Source: Posidonia oceanica (Eukaryota; Streptophyta; Magnoliopsida; Alismatales; Posidoniaceae). Taken from it: a stretch of 64,000 nucleotides of DNA. The stretch is from the NCBI GenBank assembly GCA_037176725.1, contig JAZBRS010000013.1, positions 8,621,001 to 8,685,000 of the forward strand, given 5' to 3'. Shown here piece after piece: positions 11,257 to 23,692 of this stretch (position 1 is its first letter; each line of letters opens with the position of its first letter). Made by a program: the position numbers and the translations under genes. Under the pieces are notes generated by a model, which saw only the letters and a program-made list of their open reading frames with translations, had not been told where the DNA came from and did not search any database.

Positions 11257-14200
11257 TGAAAAAATGGATCGTTGAATCAAGTGCCACCTACCACATGTGT
11301 CTAAATAGGAATTAGTTTTCCACCTACAATTCTACTGTAAGTGGAGTTATATTGATGGGAAATGATTATCCATGTATAGAGTACAAGAAAGATGGATTTT
11401 TGCAAGCATTGCGTGTTTGGCAAGTACAAACGTGTCAGTTTCAATACAACAGTGCATAGAACCAAAAGAACTTTGGATTACATCCATACTGATTTATAGG
11501 ATCCTTCACATGTTCTTTCAAAAGGTGGTGCAAGGTATATGCTAACCTTTATTGATGATTTTTCCAGGGGGTTTACATGTTGAAACACAAGGATGAAGTA
11601 TTCACGCAATCCAAGTAATGGAAAGCACTAATTGAGAAGCAAACAGAAAAGAAGATCAAGGGGGTTGAGGACAAACAATGAGTTGGAGTTTTGTTCATCT
11701 GAATTTAATGAATTCTACAAAAATGAAAGCATTGTCAGACATCGAACTATCAGACACACACCACTTAACAAAACAGAGTTGTAAAGCGTATGAACCGAAC
11801 TCTTCTGGAACGGACTCATTGTATGTTGTTCAATGCTATATTGTCGAAAGACTTTTGTGTTGAAGCAGTTGCAACAACGTGTTACTTGGTGAATTGCTCC
11901 CCATCATCATCCATTGAGTGCAAGACACTGGAAGAGATATGGTATGACCACCCTGTCGATTATTCAAACCTGAAAGTTTTTTGTTGTCCTGCATATACAC
12001 ATGTAGATGATGGTAAACCAGAACTTGGATCTAAAAAGTGTATTTTTGTTGGTTATGCCTCTGGTTGTGAAAGGTTAAAGGTTGTGATGTTTAGTCCCTA
12101 AATCACTCAAGATCTTGATTAAAAAAGATGCTGTGTTTCATGAGTCTGCTATATTGTCTTCGAGTGGAGATATTGTTGTTCTTTTTAATGCAGACACACA
12201 TAATACTGTTACCAAACAGATGGAGGTAGAGACAAAGATAGAAGTTCTACCATGTAAAAACATGGTGCCTTATCCTACTGAAGAAGAAGCACCAATGGAT
12301 GAGCCATATAGCATTGCAAATAGCAGAGGAAAGAAGATTACAAAGTCAAATCCAAAGTATGCAGATTCAATCATTGCATACGCATTGTCAGTTGCTGAAG
12401 AGACATTGAATGTTGAAGAACCCCCCAAGTATGTAGATGCAATTTCGACTCCAGATTCGGCGTCATGGTTGATTGCTATGAATGAAGAATTAGAGTCTCT
12501 TCATAAGAACACAACTTAGGACTTAGTTAAGCCTCCCAAAGGAAAGAAGATTGTTGGTTGCAAGTGGATATTTAAGAAAAAGAAAGGCATGTCAGGCATG
12601 TCAGGAATATGAGATGCAAGATGTAAAGCTTGATTAGTTACAAAAGGTTACATTCAGGTTAAAGGTATAGATTATAATGATATATTTTCTCTTGTTGTCA
12701 AACACACCTCTACTTGTGTTTTGTTAGCCTTAGTTGCAGCAAAGGACTTGGAGTTGGAGTAACTCATTGTCAAGACGACTTTCTTGCATGGTGAACTTGG
12801 AAGACAAGATTTACATGAAACAATTAGAAGGTTTTGTGTTCGAAGGGAAAGAGGACTACGTTTGTCTGTTAAAAAAGTCTCTTTATGGTTTGAAGCAATT
12901 TCCTCGCCAATAGTATAGGAGATTTGATTCATTCATGATTAAGTATGACTACAACAAAAGTAAATATGACGATTGTGTTTACATAAGAGGTTTGAATATT
13001 GGTTATTTTATCTATCTACTACTTTATGTTGATGCTATGCTTATTGCAACGAATAACAAAATTAAGATCAACAAATTGAAGAAGTTGCTTAATGGAGAGT
13101 CCAAGATGAAAGATTTGGGAATGGCAAGGAAAATTCTTGGCATAGAGATTCGTAAAGATCGAAAAGCTGGGAAGTTGTTTCTAAGTCAATAGAAGTTCAT
13201 TGAGAAAGTACTACAACACTTCAGCATTTCAGATGCCAAGTCAAAGAAGACTCTTCTTGCCACTCACTTCAAGATAACTGCAAATCAGTCTTCACAAACA
13301 AAAGAAGACCTGACATACATGTCACGGGTTCCGTACTCCAGTGCGGTCGGTACTATCATGTATGCTATGATTTATACATGTCCAGATATTTCATATGCAA
13401 TCAGTGTCAATAGCAGATACAAGTTAAACCCTGACAAGGTTCATTGGCAAGCAGTGAAGTAGATTCTAAGGCATCTAAAAGGTACATCCAGTGCTTGTTT
13501 GGAGTTTGGAAAAAGCAAAAATGGCCTTATTGACTATGTGTTTACAGTTGGAAGCAGTGCAATCAGTTGTAAAGCTATACCACACCCACTGTTGCTTTAT
13601 CTACAACTGAAGCAGAATATATGCAAGTAACAGAAGCTATCAAGGAAGCAATGAACTTAGTTAGGGACAAAGCTGATCGTCATTCGTTATGATAGTCAGC
13701 ATGCCATTCATTTAACAAAAGATTCTATACATCATAAAAGAACATAGCACATTGATATCAAGTACCATTTCATCTGAGAGGTGATAGCTCAAGGCGATAT
13801 TGTTGTGAGAAATATTAATACAAAAGACAACTGATGAGCACATTATTGTTACATATTTCATGTCCCATATTTATCTATTTTGTATATAAATAATACTACT
13901 CGCGGTGTTTTATGTAAATTGTGCAAAAACCTGGGGACTCAGAAAGAATTTAGAAAAAAGAGGGAAAAAGAATATATGTGCACAGAAGTCAAATCTACAT
14001 TCAGATTATATTTGAACCAAAAAAGAAAAGAATTTCGTATAAATAATGTGGAGTCACATCGAATATTCAAATTCAAATTTTTACATGCTTAAAGACTTAG
14101 AAAAATATCATCTAAATGACTGGAATAAACCAGATAACATTTCGGATTACTTGGGTGCCTCCCAAGCGCCCAAATGCACAGATGGGGCCCTCCCAAGCAC

Positions 14201-15218
14201 CTGTAGATCATTTTTTTGACTCGATCTTTCATCGTTATGATTTTAAGTTGTAAATATCTAGTATTTGAAATCAGAATTTAAATTTTGTAATCGGATTTGT
14301 TTCTGACGTGAGGGATGCCTTTGTAAGTCTATAAAAGGACAATTGTTATAGATCTATGGGGAAAGATCTTCCACTCCTTAGGCTTAGACTCGAATTTAGT
14401 TTATTTCCTTCCTAATTTTGGAAAGCTTCAAGTGTTCTCCTTGCTGTAATCTCGGATTCTATCAATAAAACTTCATTTTGTCTTTAATTATGTCTTGTAT
14501 TTCAATTTCTATCTTTAAGTCTTTATCTTCTATCATTTCCATATGCAACTAAATTCTAGATCTAGGGTTTAGATAAAGTTCATGTAAATTTCAGATGTTG
14601 TGATTAAATCTCTCTTTGTCTTCTCATGTTTTAATGTCATGATTACTTAGGCTAGATGTATATTGCATAAATCTCTGTTATATCGATAAACTTTGATGGA
14701 CTAATATTGATTACATCTTTTTAATTTATGCTTAGGGAAGAATAATCGGAGATCATGTGTATAATCTTAGATTTAATGTATATCATTTGATTTAGTTTAA
14801 TTTGTGTGTTATTATCTACTACTTGGTATTCTATTGTATATTGCATATAAATTATGCTTGTTAGGATAAAAGCCATTGGGTTAAATTATTTAGATCAGGA
14901 AGAGAAATAAACAGTGGATTTAAGCATGCATTCTTTACTTACATGAATGGATTCGAAAACCCTAGTTCTTTAATATTCTAAATTTTATCGTTGTTGTAAA
15001 TCAATCATCCTTAATCATATTCATTACCTCCATCACTTTTTCTTGAATATCTGACAATTAATCTTTGCTATATTACTCTATTCTCCGTGGAATCGACTTG
15101 TACTTGCATACATACTACATAGTACGCTATACACTTATGGTATTTATTACTGGATATTAAAATTGACATCAACAACCCAGCAGACATGATGACAAAGTCA
15201 CTCCCAATTGCCAATTAA
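11257..15218 (+). pseudogene. Copia Pol pseudogene (PR-INT-RT-RNase H)
   Basis: Order: a protease-end/linker remnant KWIVESSATYHMC (about 11263); integrase with MLTFIDDFS (about 11540) and a C-terminal part ending near 12100; a linker; reverse transcriptase from GCKWIFKKKKG (about 12558) to LLYVDAMLIAT (about 13020-13050) and MKDLGMARKILGIEI; RNase H with TVALSTTEAEYM (about 13585). The polymerase motif reads YVDA where YVDD is needed, so one catalytic Asp is lost. Many stops and frameshifts occur. The solo LTR at 13832-15171 splits the last codons; the frame resumes after it with NPADMMTKSLP and stops at 15216-15218. Confidence 0.85.
13827..15176 (+). mobile_element. Solo LTR (Athila-like family) inside the Copia element
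   Basis: LTR 13832-15171 (1340 bp) begins TGATGAGCACATTATTGTTA and ends AAAATTGACATCA. It is flanked by a perfect 5-bp duplication, ACAAC, at 13827-13831 and 15172-15176. It matches, inverted, the LTR at 58640-59913: the same start, the same CTACATAGTAC block near the end, and the same GGCGCC-type hairpin region near 14146-14200. A TATA-like box, TCTATAAAAGGAC, lies near 14329. Only one LTR remains, so the element was lost by LTR-LTR recombination. Confidence 0.92.
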
Positions 15219-15381
15219 GTTCAATCTCTGTTCGGACTTGATTGAATTTTACATCACTTGATATGACGGTATTGCGGAGATGAAGAGACGATCTTATGTT
15301 CTAATATTGCATGAAATTATGAGTCAAGGTGGAGTTTATTACACTTTTGTATTTTCTGGAATTAAAATCAAGGTAGAGATT

Positions 15382-15896
15382 TGTTGAGTATACCTTAAAT
15401 TCCAAGTTCTAATGCACTTATTCTACTCGCATGACTTTTGAGACGTGTTCATTGATAAGTAACGGAGCAGTCCAAAAAATGACATCTAGTTTCGCACGAT
15501 CCAGATTTTCTTATCATTTTTTATTTGACTTCAAATTTGAATCTAAGGGTTGTCTTGAATTCGTGAAAGGATAGGATTGTTTCCCTGATATATATGAGCC
15601 ATATGTATCAGGGTAAAATAGACTTGAACAATAATTTAGAGAGACTAGCGTGGGTATTATATTGTCATCTCTCTTGAGTGTATTGGGTTTCTAGGGTTTG
15701 TTTCTTTCTCTTGGAAGATTTCTTTTCTCCCTTGTATTCTTTTAACTACAGTGATCACTCCTCTCTCCTCCACTTGTGGACATAGACTACTGCCAAACCA
15801 CGTAAATCTTTCTGTGTTTGAGATTGTTTGTTTTCTTGTTTATCTTCTTTGTCTATTTTCATCTATTCCGTTTATGTGTGTACATATTCCCTAACA
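15382..15896 (+). repeat. Copia 3' LTR
   Basis: Begins TGTTGAGTATACC just after the purine-rich CAAGGTAGAGAT, the likely polypurine tract (15369-15380), and ends ATTCCCTAACA. It is longer than the 5' LTR, partly because of an extra segment around 15618-15660. Confidence 0.8.
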
Positions 15897-15917
15897 TATA
15901 TGAAGAAGACAGATATT

Positions 15918-16419
15918 AAAAAATACAGCTATACAATCCACAACCTCAAATATTACACAAATATCATCTAAATTTAAAAAATTTCATATATATACCATCC
16001 ATTCCTTTCTTAAATACAAAAGTGCCATCGAGTTTTAGATTCATAATTAAAGAAAATGGAATATTTCCCAACCCAGTTGGTTTTTGAACGTATTTTACTT
16101 TTCTATCCTCCTGCCTTGCTTTTTCTTCAGCACAATAACTTTTTCTTCACGTACTGATCTCCTTTGTCCAACAAATACAACAATTTCTCCTTTCTCATTT
16201 AAGACGTGGAGTGGGGTAGGAGGGGTAGGTTAGTGTTACGTAGAGACACAGGGTAGTCATTTTCTATATTTAGTTTAGATTTTAACGAAGCAACTGATGG
16301 TGGTGATGGTGTTGTTGTATTTAAAAGTAGAGATAGATGATATATATATGATATTTTTAAAGTCTAGATATATAGTATTCATGTAATATTTGAGATTATG
16401 AATGATATGTCAGTATTTT
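15918..16419. mobile_element. MITE with long terminal inverted repeats
   Basis: The first ~80 bp (AAAAAATACAGCTATACAAT...) and the reverse complement of the last ~80 bp match well. Shared blocks are CTCAAATATTACA and ATTTCATATATATACCATC / ATATCATATATATATCATC. The 502-bp element has no coding capacity. Long AT-rich inverted repeats suggest a Mutator-like MITE, but I could not identify a clear 9-bp target duplication, so the superfamily is open. Confidence 0.6.
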
Positions 16420-17118
16420 CTTTGTTGAAAAAGTTTAATCTATTGGTAGATGTAGCCCACAAAAGTGATGCAAGTAGAAGCCCATTTGAAAACACCAGGA
16501 ATTTAATTAATAAAGGTCCAGACACTTCACAGGAGATCCCCAACGTTTAGGACATATGTACGATTCTACCATATGTACTTTGTGGTATATTACCCCATGT
16601 TTTTTGTTACTTCTTTTGACAGGTACTTCTTTGTCACTTGTCATACAGCTTGAAGTGAACAGCAAACCAGAATAACATGATTTGATTAGATGAATTTCCA
16701 CAAGAACAATAGGAAAATATTAGTACGACAATATCTATCAATCAGTTATCGGAAGCGAACACAGCACTAGCACATAACAATGTTGCAATGCTCATTGAAA
16801 GCTGTGCTGCAGTTGGATCCTAATCACTGTTAGCAAACACCTACTATAATTCACATGCAAACAACCTCCACTCCTTGAATCAATGCCCTAAACTTTCCAC
16901 ATGCAGGAACTGCCCAAGTCCTTCCCACATTGATTCAATCAAGTAGTGGAGGCGGCTGAGGCTTCTTGTTAGAAGACTTGTGAACATGGTGCTCTATGGC
17001 ATATCAAGGGAAGGGGAGGTTGGTGTGATCTCTTTGATTCATGGCAATTATCAATTCAAATCGCTAGCCATACCAATTACCTTCAAGTGAGCCAAATGAG
17101 CAACGGGTTCGCGGCTGC
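16420..17118. other. Upstream region of the WAT1-like locus, no gene seen
   Basis: Probable promoter and 5' leader of the transporter locus. An ATG at 17098 opens a short frame that stops after ten codons and overlaps the coding start. The expected N-terminus continues from the ATG at 17119, consistent with a small indel just upstream. Confidence 0.4.
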
Positions 17119-17671
17119 ATGGCCGTAATCTTCCTACAATCTGGATATGCCATGCTAACTGTCCTCGCGAAGGGGGCCCTCGACGGCGGCATGAACACGT
17201 TCGTGTTCGTGGCCTACCGTCATGCCGTCGCCTCGGTCGTGCTCGTGCCCTTTGCTCTCTTGATGGAGAGGTTCCTGCTCTTCATCCTACAGTACTTCTC
17301 TTGATCTTGGCTAGAGTCTAGGGATACCAATGTTAATTGTTGATTCCTGTGATCTGGCTGATTTCTTAGGAATGTGAGACCAAGGATGACACTGCCCGTA
17401 TTCCTTAAGATCGTGTTGCTTGGTTTATTTGGGTAATGCTCGAAACCTAGCTATCATTAGTTCAATTGTTGCCTTTAATTTGATATTTTATATGTTTTTT
17501 TTTTTGTTTGTTTTTTTGCCCTTTGATCTTGTGCTTACAATTGTATTTATGTAGACCAGTGGCGGATCAAGGCATGTTTTATACTGGAATGAAGCTTACA
17601 TCTGCTGCCTCTGCGGCAGCCATGTGCAACATCCTTCCATCCTTATCCTTCATCATGGCTTGCATATTTGG

Positions 17672-19671
17672 GTACAAGCATCTTTTCATTTTTTGTTGTT
17701 TTATTTATTTATTTATTTATCATGCTTAAAAGTTAGATTTTTCACATTTTCTTTGGCCGGAGGTGTTTGGAGTTTTTTCTTTGGGCGCGGGCGCGGGTTT
17801 CTTAGTGCCAGAATATCCTCTAAAACCCGGTTTTTTCAACCATTTCAAATATATGCAGGTTACTGTTGTTTACTTGTTTCCTCAACATGTAGCATTCAGA
17901 AATTAAACAAGCTAGAATTTTGAAATACACAAAATATCCTTACTGAAGGGAAATTATAGTTTACAAAATTTATGGCTTATATTGTCAAGGAGACCATGAT
18001 TTTTGCCATATGATTTCACCAGGCCCATGCCTTATTTGATGAGACTTTGTGTATACTATGCCCTATCATACTGCAAAAGCAAAAACCACTGTACTTGAAA
18101 CAAAAATATGGCATGTCTAAGGTTGTGTTTAGTTACAAAATTTTAGCTTAGGATCTTCCATTGAATTTAAGGTTGTGTCTAAGCTCACCCACTTCAACTT
18201 TTGACTTCTGTTAAATTTGTATAAATATAAGTTGTGACCACTCCTATTGTTAAGTGGACTTTATTTTCTCGTTTAGTAAAGATATATCTATAAAACAATT
18301 TATACCAGAATCTAGGTGTTAGAACCATTCCCTTTAAGACTAGGGTGTTTATTGTTTAAAAAAGAATTTCAAAGTCAATTGACTATTAGTAAGGAGACTT
18401 AAGATCTTATACAACATATTGTTTTTTAAATAACTAGCAGAGGTACAGGCAAAGGCATGTGCAATTTAGGTTTTATTTATTTTCAGTCTTGATTAAGTAA
18501 TGAATGAATTCATCTAAAAACCAACAATAAAAATGTAAATAAACATAAAACAAAGGAATGAGTAAATTTCAACAACACAATCATTTGATTCTATTTTTTT
18601 ATGATCACAAACATATATTCTTGTGAGTCCATAATGGGAAAAAGGTTGGATGAGTTGTAGGTCACTACTCACATATGTGAAGATTGCCAAAGTTCATAGG
18701 ACAAATATAACAGGAAGTTGTGGTGGCCAATTAAAAGTGGAAGAAGCCTCTTTTCCCTATCATCAGTAAAGATCAATCTAACCACCATAACAAAAGTTTT
18801 ATTCACCAAAAAGGTACTCAAATTCATAAGCCAAGAAATATATAAATAGAAAGATAAAACTCCAACTAATCATAGTAGCAACAAGAAAAAAAAAGAAACA
18901 GAGTTGATTCTTACAGGGAACTCAAGTGGTTAAGTTTCCCAAGCTCACATGGTGTTAGTGCTCCTTCAAGGGACAACCCATTCAAACTCCTAAGAACATC
19001 AAATTGATAGCAATGTATTGAACACCAGAACATTAGCTTGGGTCGAAAGATTCAACCAGAATCAAGCTCCACTTTCGATCGAAAGTCCATCAAAGCCAGC
19101 CTATCAATTAAATAGATTGAGAATGAAAAGAACCCAGTCGTTGCTCTTCACGTGGAGATAATTAATGACCATAAGATGGACATGTCTGTAGAGTTGAAAG
19201 AAGTAGCAGTTGCGGACTAGAACTTAGAGCCAAAGAGAAGGAGGTGGAGTCGTAGAATAAGTTGGAAGAAAAAGATAGCAATCAGAAAACAAAAAATACA
19301 TCTTCACAATAAGAAAATTAGCAACAACAACTAAGAATAGAGACATATTAGAAGAAGATTAAGGATGAAATGAAAGAACATTAACAGGATATCTCAAAGG
19401 GGGAAACACAACTCACTCCTGGACCTTCAGAAAACCATGGCAAAAACACAGAGATACAGTAGCAGCATGCCATCCAACGTGGATTGATCTGATTTACTCG
19501 AAGGATATACATGAACAAAAGTGAAAATAATGAGGGTAAAATTGGTATATCAAGGACAAAAAGGAGTAATTACTTCCTCTCTTTTATAGTTGTTGATTAA
19601 TAATAATTAATAAGATAAGAAGCCATAAAACATGTGCCAATGCTCATGATATACAATGCATATATGTGTAG
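17672..19671 (+). other. Large intron 3 of the WAT1-like locus
   Basis: A 2-kb intron (donor GTACAAG, acceptor TGTGTAG). The neighbouring introns are about 90-120 bp, so this one is expanded. It has a TTTA microsatellite at 17702-17720 and an antisense LRR-kinase-like exon at 18915-19095. The expansion is probably insertional, but I found no clear element ends. Confidence 0.7.
18915..19095 (-). pseudogene. LRR receptor-like kinase 5' exon fossil
   Basis: Minus-strand translation gives an N-terminal LRR cap remnant with W-C-S-I-H-C, then LNGLSLEGALTP, ELGKLNHLSSL, followed at once by a GTAAGAAT donor (18907-18914). Plant LRR receptor-like kinases of the inactive/MIK-like type have this phrase at the end of exon 1 or 2 (consensus GLSLEGTLAPELGKL), with an intron exactly there. 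A stop codon lies near 19052 and an extra Cys sits between TP and ELGKL. No later exon is recognised nearby. It looks like a captured or transposed gene fragment now inside a WAT1 intron. Confidence 0.55.
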
Positions 19672-20611
19672 GCTTGAGAGAGTGAACTTTAAGGAAAGAA
19701 GAAGCCAAGCGAAGGTTGCCGGAACCCTAATTTCCATGAGCGGAGCATTGGTCATGACGCTATACTGCTGTCCGACGATACCCATGCCATGGTCCGAAGC
19801 CGCAGAGCCTCGGCAGCGGGAGCCGGCGTGTTTAAAGGTTCGGTCCTTGTGATTGCTGCCAGCTGTTGTTGTTGGGCTGGTTTTGTCGTCCTTCAGGTAA
19901 TTTGCCATGCATGCATGGAATGAACCAAACGAATATTAATCCTTCTCAATCATCAACTTCTTTGCCTCTTGCCAGTTTCTGACATATGTAAGTGGTTTTC
20001 GTTGTTCACAACAGACCTTTGTGTTGAAGGACTTCCCTGCAGAATTATCGCTTGCTGCCTTGGTGTGTGTGACGGGCAATGGTAGCCTTCTTGGGGCTTC
20101 GTGGGGTGAATGGTTCGTGGGCTGTTGGTGTCGATAAACGGCTAGTTCTCATCATTTATGCCGTAAGTGTAACCAGGATAGTCGAAGTTTATGAATTTCG
20201 ATTATTAATCCTCTACAGCAACACCATTGTATATATGTGTAGATCTGTCACCTTTGATATTGTGTGTACGTACTGTATAGGGAATAGTTTGCTCTGGGCT
20301 GGCCTACTACCTCCATGGGCTTGTCATAAAGAAGAGAGGACCTGTCTTTGCAACATCATTTCGCCCATTGAGCATGATAATTATAGCCATCTTGGGATCC
20401 TTCGGAACTACATCTTGGAAGGTATGAACCCATTCACTTCGTTTGTATGTAACGAACGTTGTCAAAGAGATGTAATGCTTATCATTAATGATTGTTAATG
20501 TATCTCAGGGTCATCGGGGCTGTAATAATTGTTGTGGGGCTATATTCTATTGTTTGGGGAATGGTCACAACAAATGAATCGGAGGAATCAACACCTCAAA
20601 CCAACAATTGA

Positions 20612-21278
20612 ACGACTAGGGGTCAGTCGTACAAGAAAGTGGCATGCATGATGTTGTTAGGCAACTATACATAATATTATGAGTTTTTTTTTCTTTATGT
20701 CGTGCAAATCTTATCGGCAAATTTATCACTTTATGTTGGTATACATTAAATGCCGCTAATTGTGTGTTTTGTTGTAGTGAAATCTTTTTTTTTTCTGTCT
20801 ATATATATATATATATTCTAGTAATAGTGTTAATATTAGGAATCGGTTGTGAATCCACGTTACGGTGTGAGTCTAAAACCAATACTACAATGATCCAGGC
20901 CTTCGCAAGGAAATCCTTTTGAGACCGATACCGAAAGTTGCACCAAAACAATAAAGAAAGTAGGATCAAATTACTCCCATTAACTGTCTTGCCTAGTCAT
21001 AAATCAATGAATTATTAAGTTGTTCAAGTTTTATGTGTTTCCAATTTCGATTAAAATCATGCAGTCCCAGGTGAATTTTCTTTCCATTTCTCTCCTTTCC
21101 CATGTGCATTAATCGCCTACAAATATTACAAACTATCTTGACATCCGCATAAGCGACAAAAAACGTTTTTTTTTTTTAGAAAAATCAATTCCAAAAGGAT
21201 TTTTCTTCTTAAGGTTTTTTTTCAAAAGTTGTGAACAATTCTTCGGTAGTTTGAACTAAAAAATTGTCGACAGAAAAA
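20612..21278. other. Downstream spacer, no gene seen
   Basis: AT-rich sequence after the WAT1-like stop, including a (TA)n run at about 20801-20816. It presumably holds the 3' untranslated region. Nothing else is recognised up to the CACTA target duplication. Confidence 0.4.
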
Positions 21279-21299
21279 TTACACTACAAGAAAATTAGA

Positions 21300-21690
21300 C
21301 TTTAGCCACGACCAAATTCCGTGGCTAATACTAAAAAAGCCGTGACTAATTAAATTTAGCCACGACTTTTAACCTTGGCGGAGCTCATGGTTAAAAATTC
21401 TGTATCTAAATTTTAGCCACCGTTCTAGTTGATCATGGCTAATTTAGTCACGGTCTTCATCCGTAACTAATCCGTAGTAACAAAGGTATTCTTGTCGTAA
21501 CAAGATTCGTGGCTATGCCGTGACTAATTTAGCCATAGTATTTTCCGTGGCCAAAGTTGTGGTTATTCTTTGTCATAAATTTCGTAGCCAAGGTTGTGGT
21601 TATTCTTTGTCATAACACTGTGGCAAAGGCTATGGCAAAAATTAGCCACCTCTATAGCATATAATAATGTCGTGGCTAAGACCGTGATTA
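21300..21690. repeat. CACTA left subterminal repeats
   Basis: Many copies of TTAGCCACG and its complement CGTGGCTAA in both orientations. In En/Spm-type elements, such subterminal motifs are the binding sites of the TNPA-type protein; that role here is by analogy. Confidence 0.8.
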
Positions 21691-23692
21691 ATGTTTTAGT
21701 ACAATTTCAGCATGTAATATAATTTATTTTCTCTTTTTCACCTGTATTATAATATAAAACAAACTAAATTGTTTTCAAAACAGAGATCATATACTAATTT
21801 AACAACAAATTTCAAATTCATCAAAAGTAAAATACATTAATTCCATAATTTAATACATCATGTTATCATATTAAGATATCAATTACAAGAGTATTTCCAA
21901 AAGAAAATATAACACAAACTTAAACTGTCTTAAAATGTGAATAAAGCTCCAAGATTGATTGAATGAAATATCTAGATCAAATATCGTTATCTGCATGGTG
22001 TGTAGAATTTGACTCGACATCATGATCATGAGTAGCATTAACACTTATAGAAGCCTACAATAAACAATACAAATCATAGAACAAACTCAGCAACATTGCA
22101 TGAACTATATACAAAGAAAAAAGAAAGATATATAGTAAAATAAGAACTAATCATCGTAAGAAACCTTTAATTGAAACATCGTATATGACTACAACTATCA
22201 TACTAAATAATACGTAGAAAAGAAAATATTTGAGTTAGAATGAACTACTAGTACTATGTAATAGTAGTATTGTAAAAATGAAAAGGTATGTAAGTTAGTA
22301 GGAATATAATCAGATTTAGACCAAATTAAGCTGTGTTAGAAAGACAAAATTCTTGACTATTGATAACCTTAATCACATTATCAGGAAGACCAATACAACT
22401 CATATTAGAAGTAGTGTCTCCGGAAAACACATTCTTAACCTGCAGTTCAGGATTGACAACAATGACTCATCATAAAAGTTTATAAATATCAAGTTCCCAT
22501 CATGCTAATAATAACCTTTCATCTTTTCTGCTCAAACATGACAACAAAATAAGTACTCGACACTAAGAAATGTTAATTCACCAACTACAATAACTGGCAG
22601 GATATCCAACTATAAATAAAACACTAGCTATTGTTCCATGATAAAATTGTCACCAATAAAATTATAGCCTTGTTAAATATACTATGCAACAAAGGACATT
22701 AATTGGCTTGGGCAATTGAAGATTTGAACTAAATATATATTCCCAAATCTATATGCAAACAGATAGAATTATATACAGCTCATTTGTCCTTACGATCTTC
22801 TATGTAGCAACTAGAAGCTAATAAAACAATCACACTGAAGAAAGAATGACAAGCATTCTTTCACAGTTACGTAGTAAACACAATAAATTTCATCCATTTA
22901 TTTGTCCTTTCAGCTTTTTGCTTGAACTTTTGAGATAGGTTTTTTATGAATCCCATATTTATGACCAAAAAAGAGTGCAGCATATCAAAGTTCCATTCAA
23001 ATCCATCCAACTGCAAGGCAATAACCATTTAAACATCATAGTAACAACATTGTATCCAAAACACTCAGATTATGCAGAAAAAAAAATTAAAGAGACAACC
23101 CCAGCTATCAATAATAAAGTTTAGTTTACTTGATATGTACTGAACTAGAGGAATCCAACATCCTTGCGTATTTTGATCAAAGGTCCTAATGTACTAGTTG
23201 CCGCTTCCCAACAAACGTTACTGAAAGAAATAATCAAGCATTTCAACCTGCATGAAGAAATTTGAATCTTTTACTCTTGATTTTGCTATTCTACCAAAAT
23301 GACCTGACAAAGAAATTTGACTTCTACTCTATTATTTCCAGCTTTCTTCTTTGGAAATTTTCCACAACTTGTATTTATTTTTTCATTTTAATTAGATTAT
23401 GCCAACTCAAAATAAATATTTCAGTTAGATTATGGAGTTTTTTTTTCTTGTGTTTAAATATGATGAAACAATGAAAACAAAATGATAGATATGCTTCATC
23501 TTACATATTCTTAGTACACTCTTGGCAAGCACTTCTAATTCCTAAATGTGGGTCATTTAAAAATACAATGTCATAATTTATTTATCTACAAAAATAAAAG
23601 GAGCCCTTCAATTTAACCTAGTAGATTGTTTTCTGGGATGCATGATTTTCAGTTAGCTGATTTTTTTTTCACCAGAGGTCAAGTCCCACAAT

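Larger units (their letters stand above)
9898..15896 (+). mobile_element. Degenerate Ty1/Copia retrotransposon with both LTRs
   Basis: LTRs at 9898-10356 and 15382-15896 share long blocks, for example GTGAAAGGATAGGATTGTTT-like and TGTACATATTCCCT words. Between them, in plus orientation, are gag, protease remnant, integrase, reverse transcriptase and RNase H remnants in the Copia order. The flanks AATAT (9893-9897) and TATAT (15897-15901) may be a target duplication with one change. Without the inserted solo LTR the element is about 4.65 kb, a normal Copia size. Stops and frameshifts throughout show that it is dead. Confidence 0.85.
17119..20611 (+). pseudogene. WAT1-related (EamA-type) membrane transporter, disrupted
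   Basis: Seven exons with GT-AG introns: 17119-17270, 17370-17432, 17555-17671, 19672-19896, 20015-20162, 20281-20421, 20509-20611. They spell the plant WAT1-related layout: QSGYAMLTVLAKGALDGGMN, then NVRPRMTLPVF, PVADQGMFYTGMKLTS, LERVNFKERRSQAKVAGT, WAGFVVLQ, TFVLKDFPAELSLAALV, GIVCSGLAYYLHGLVIKKRG and VIGAVIIVVGLYSIVWG. The family are ten-helix membrane proteins of the drug/metabolite transporter superfamily; the founding member acts at the tonoplast in auxin and wall metabolism, and others move amino acids. About 316 codons are covered, somewhat short. Frame breaks occur near 17100, 19826-19831, 20065-20080 and 20400, so the copy looks non-functional unless these are assembly errors. Substrate unknown. 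Confidence 0.85.

Noticed and set aside
13880..14092. 70-codon Lys-rich frame
   Set aside because: Inside the solo LTR; basic low-complexity translation, absent as a frame in the related LTR at 58640-59913.
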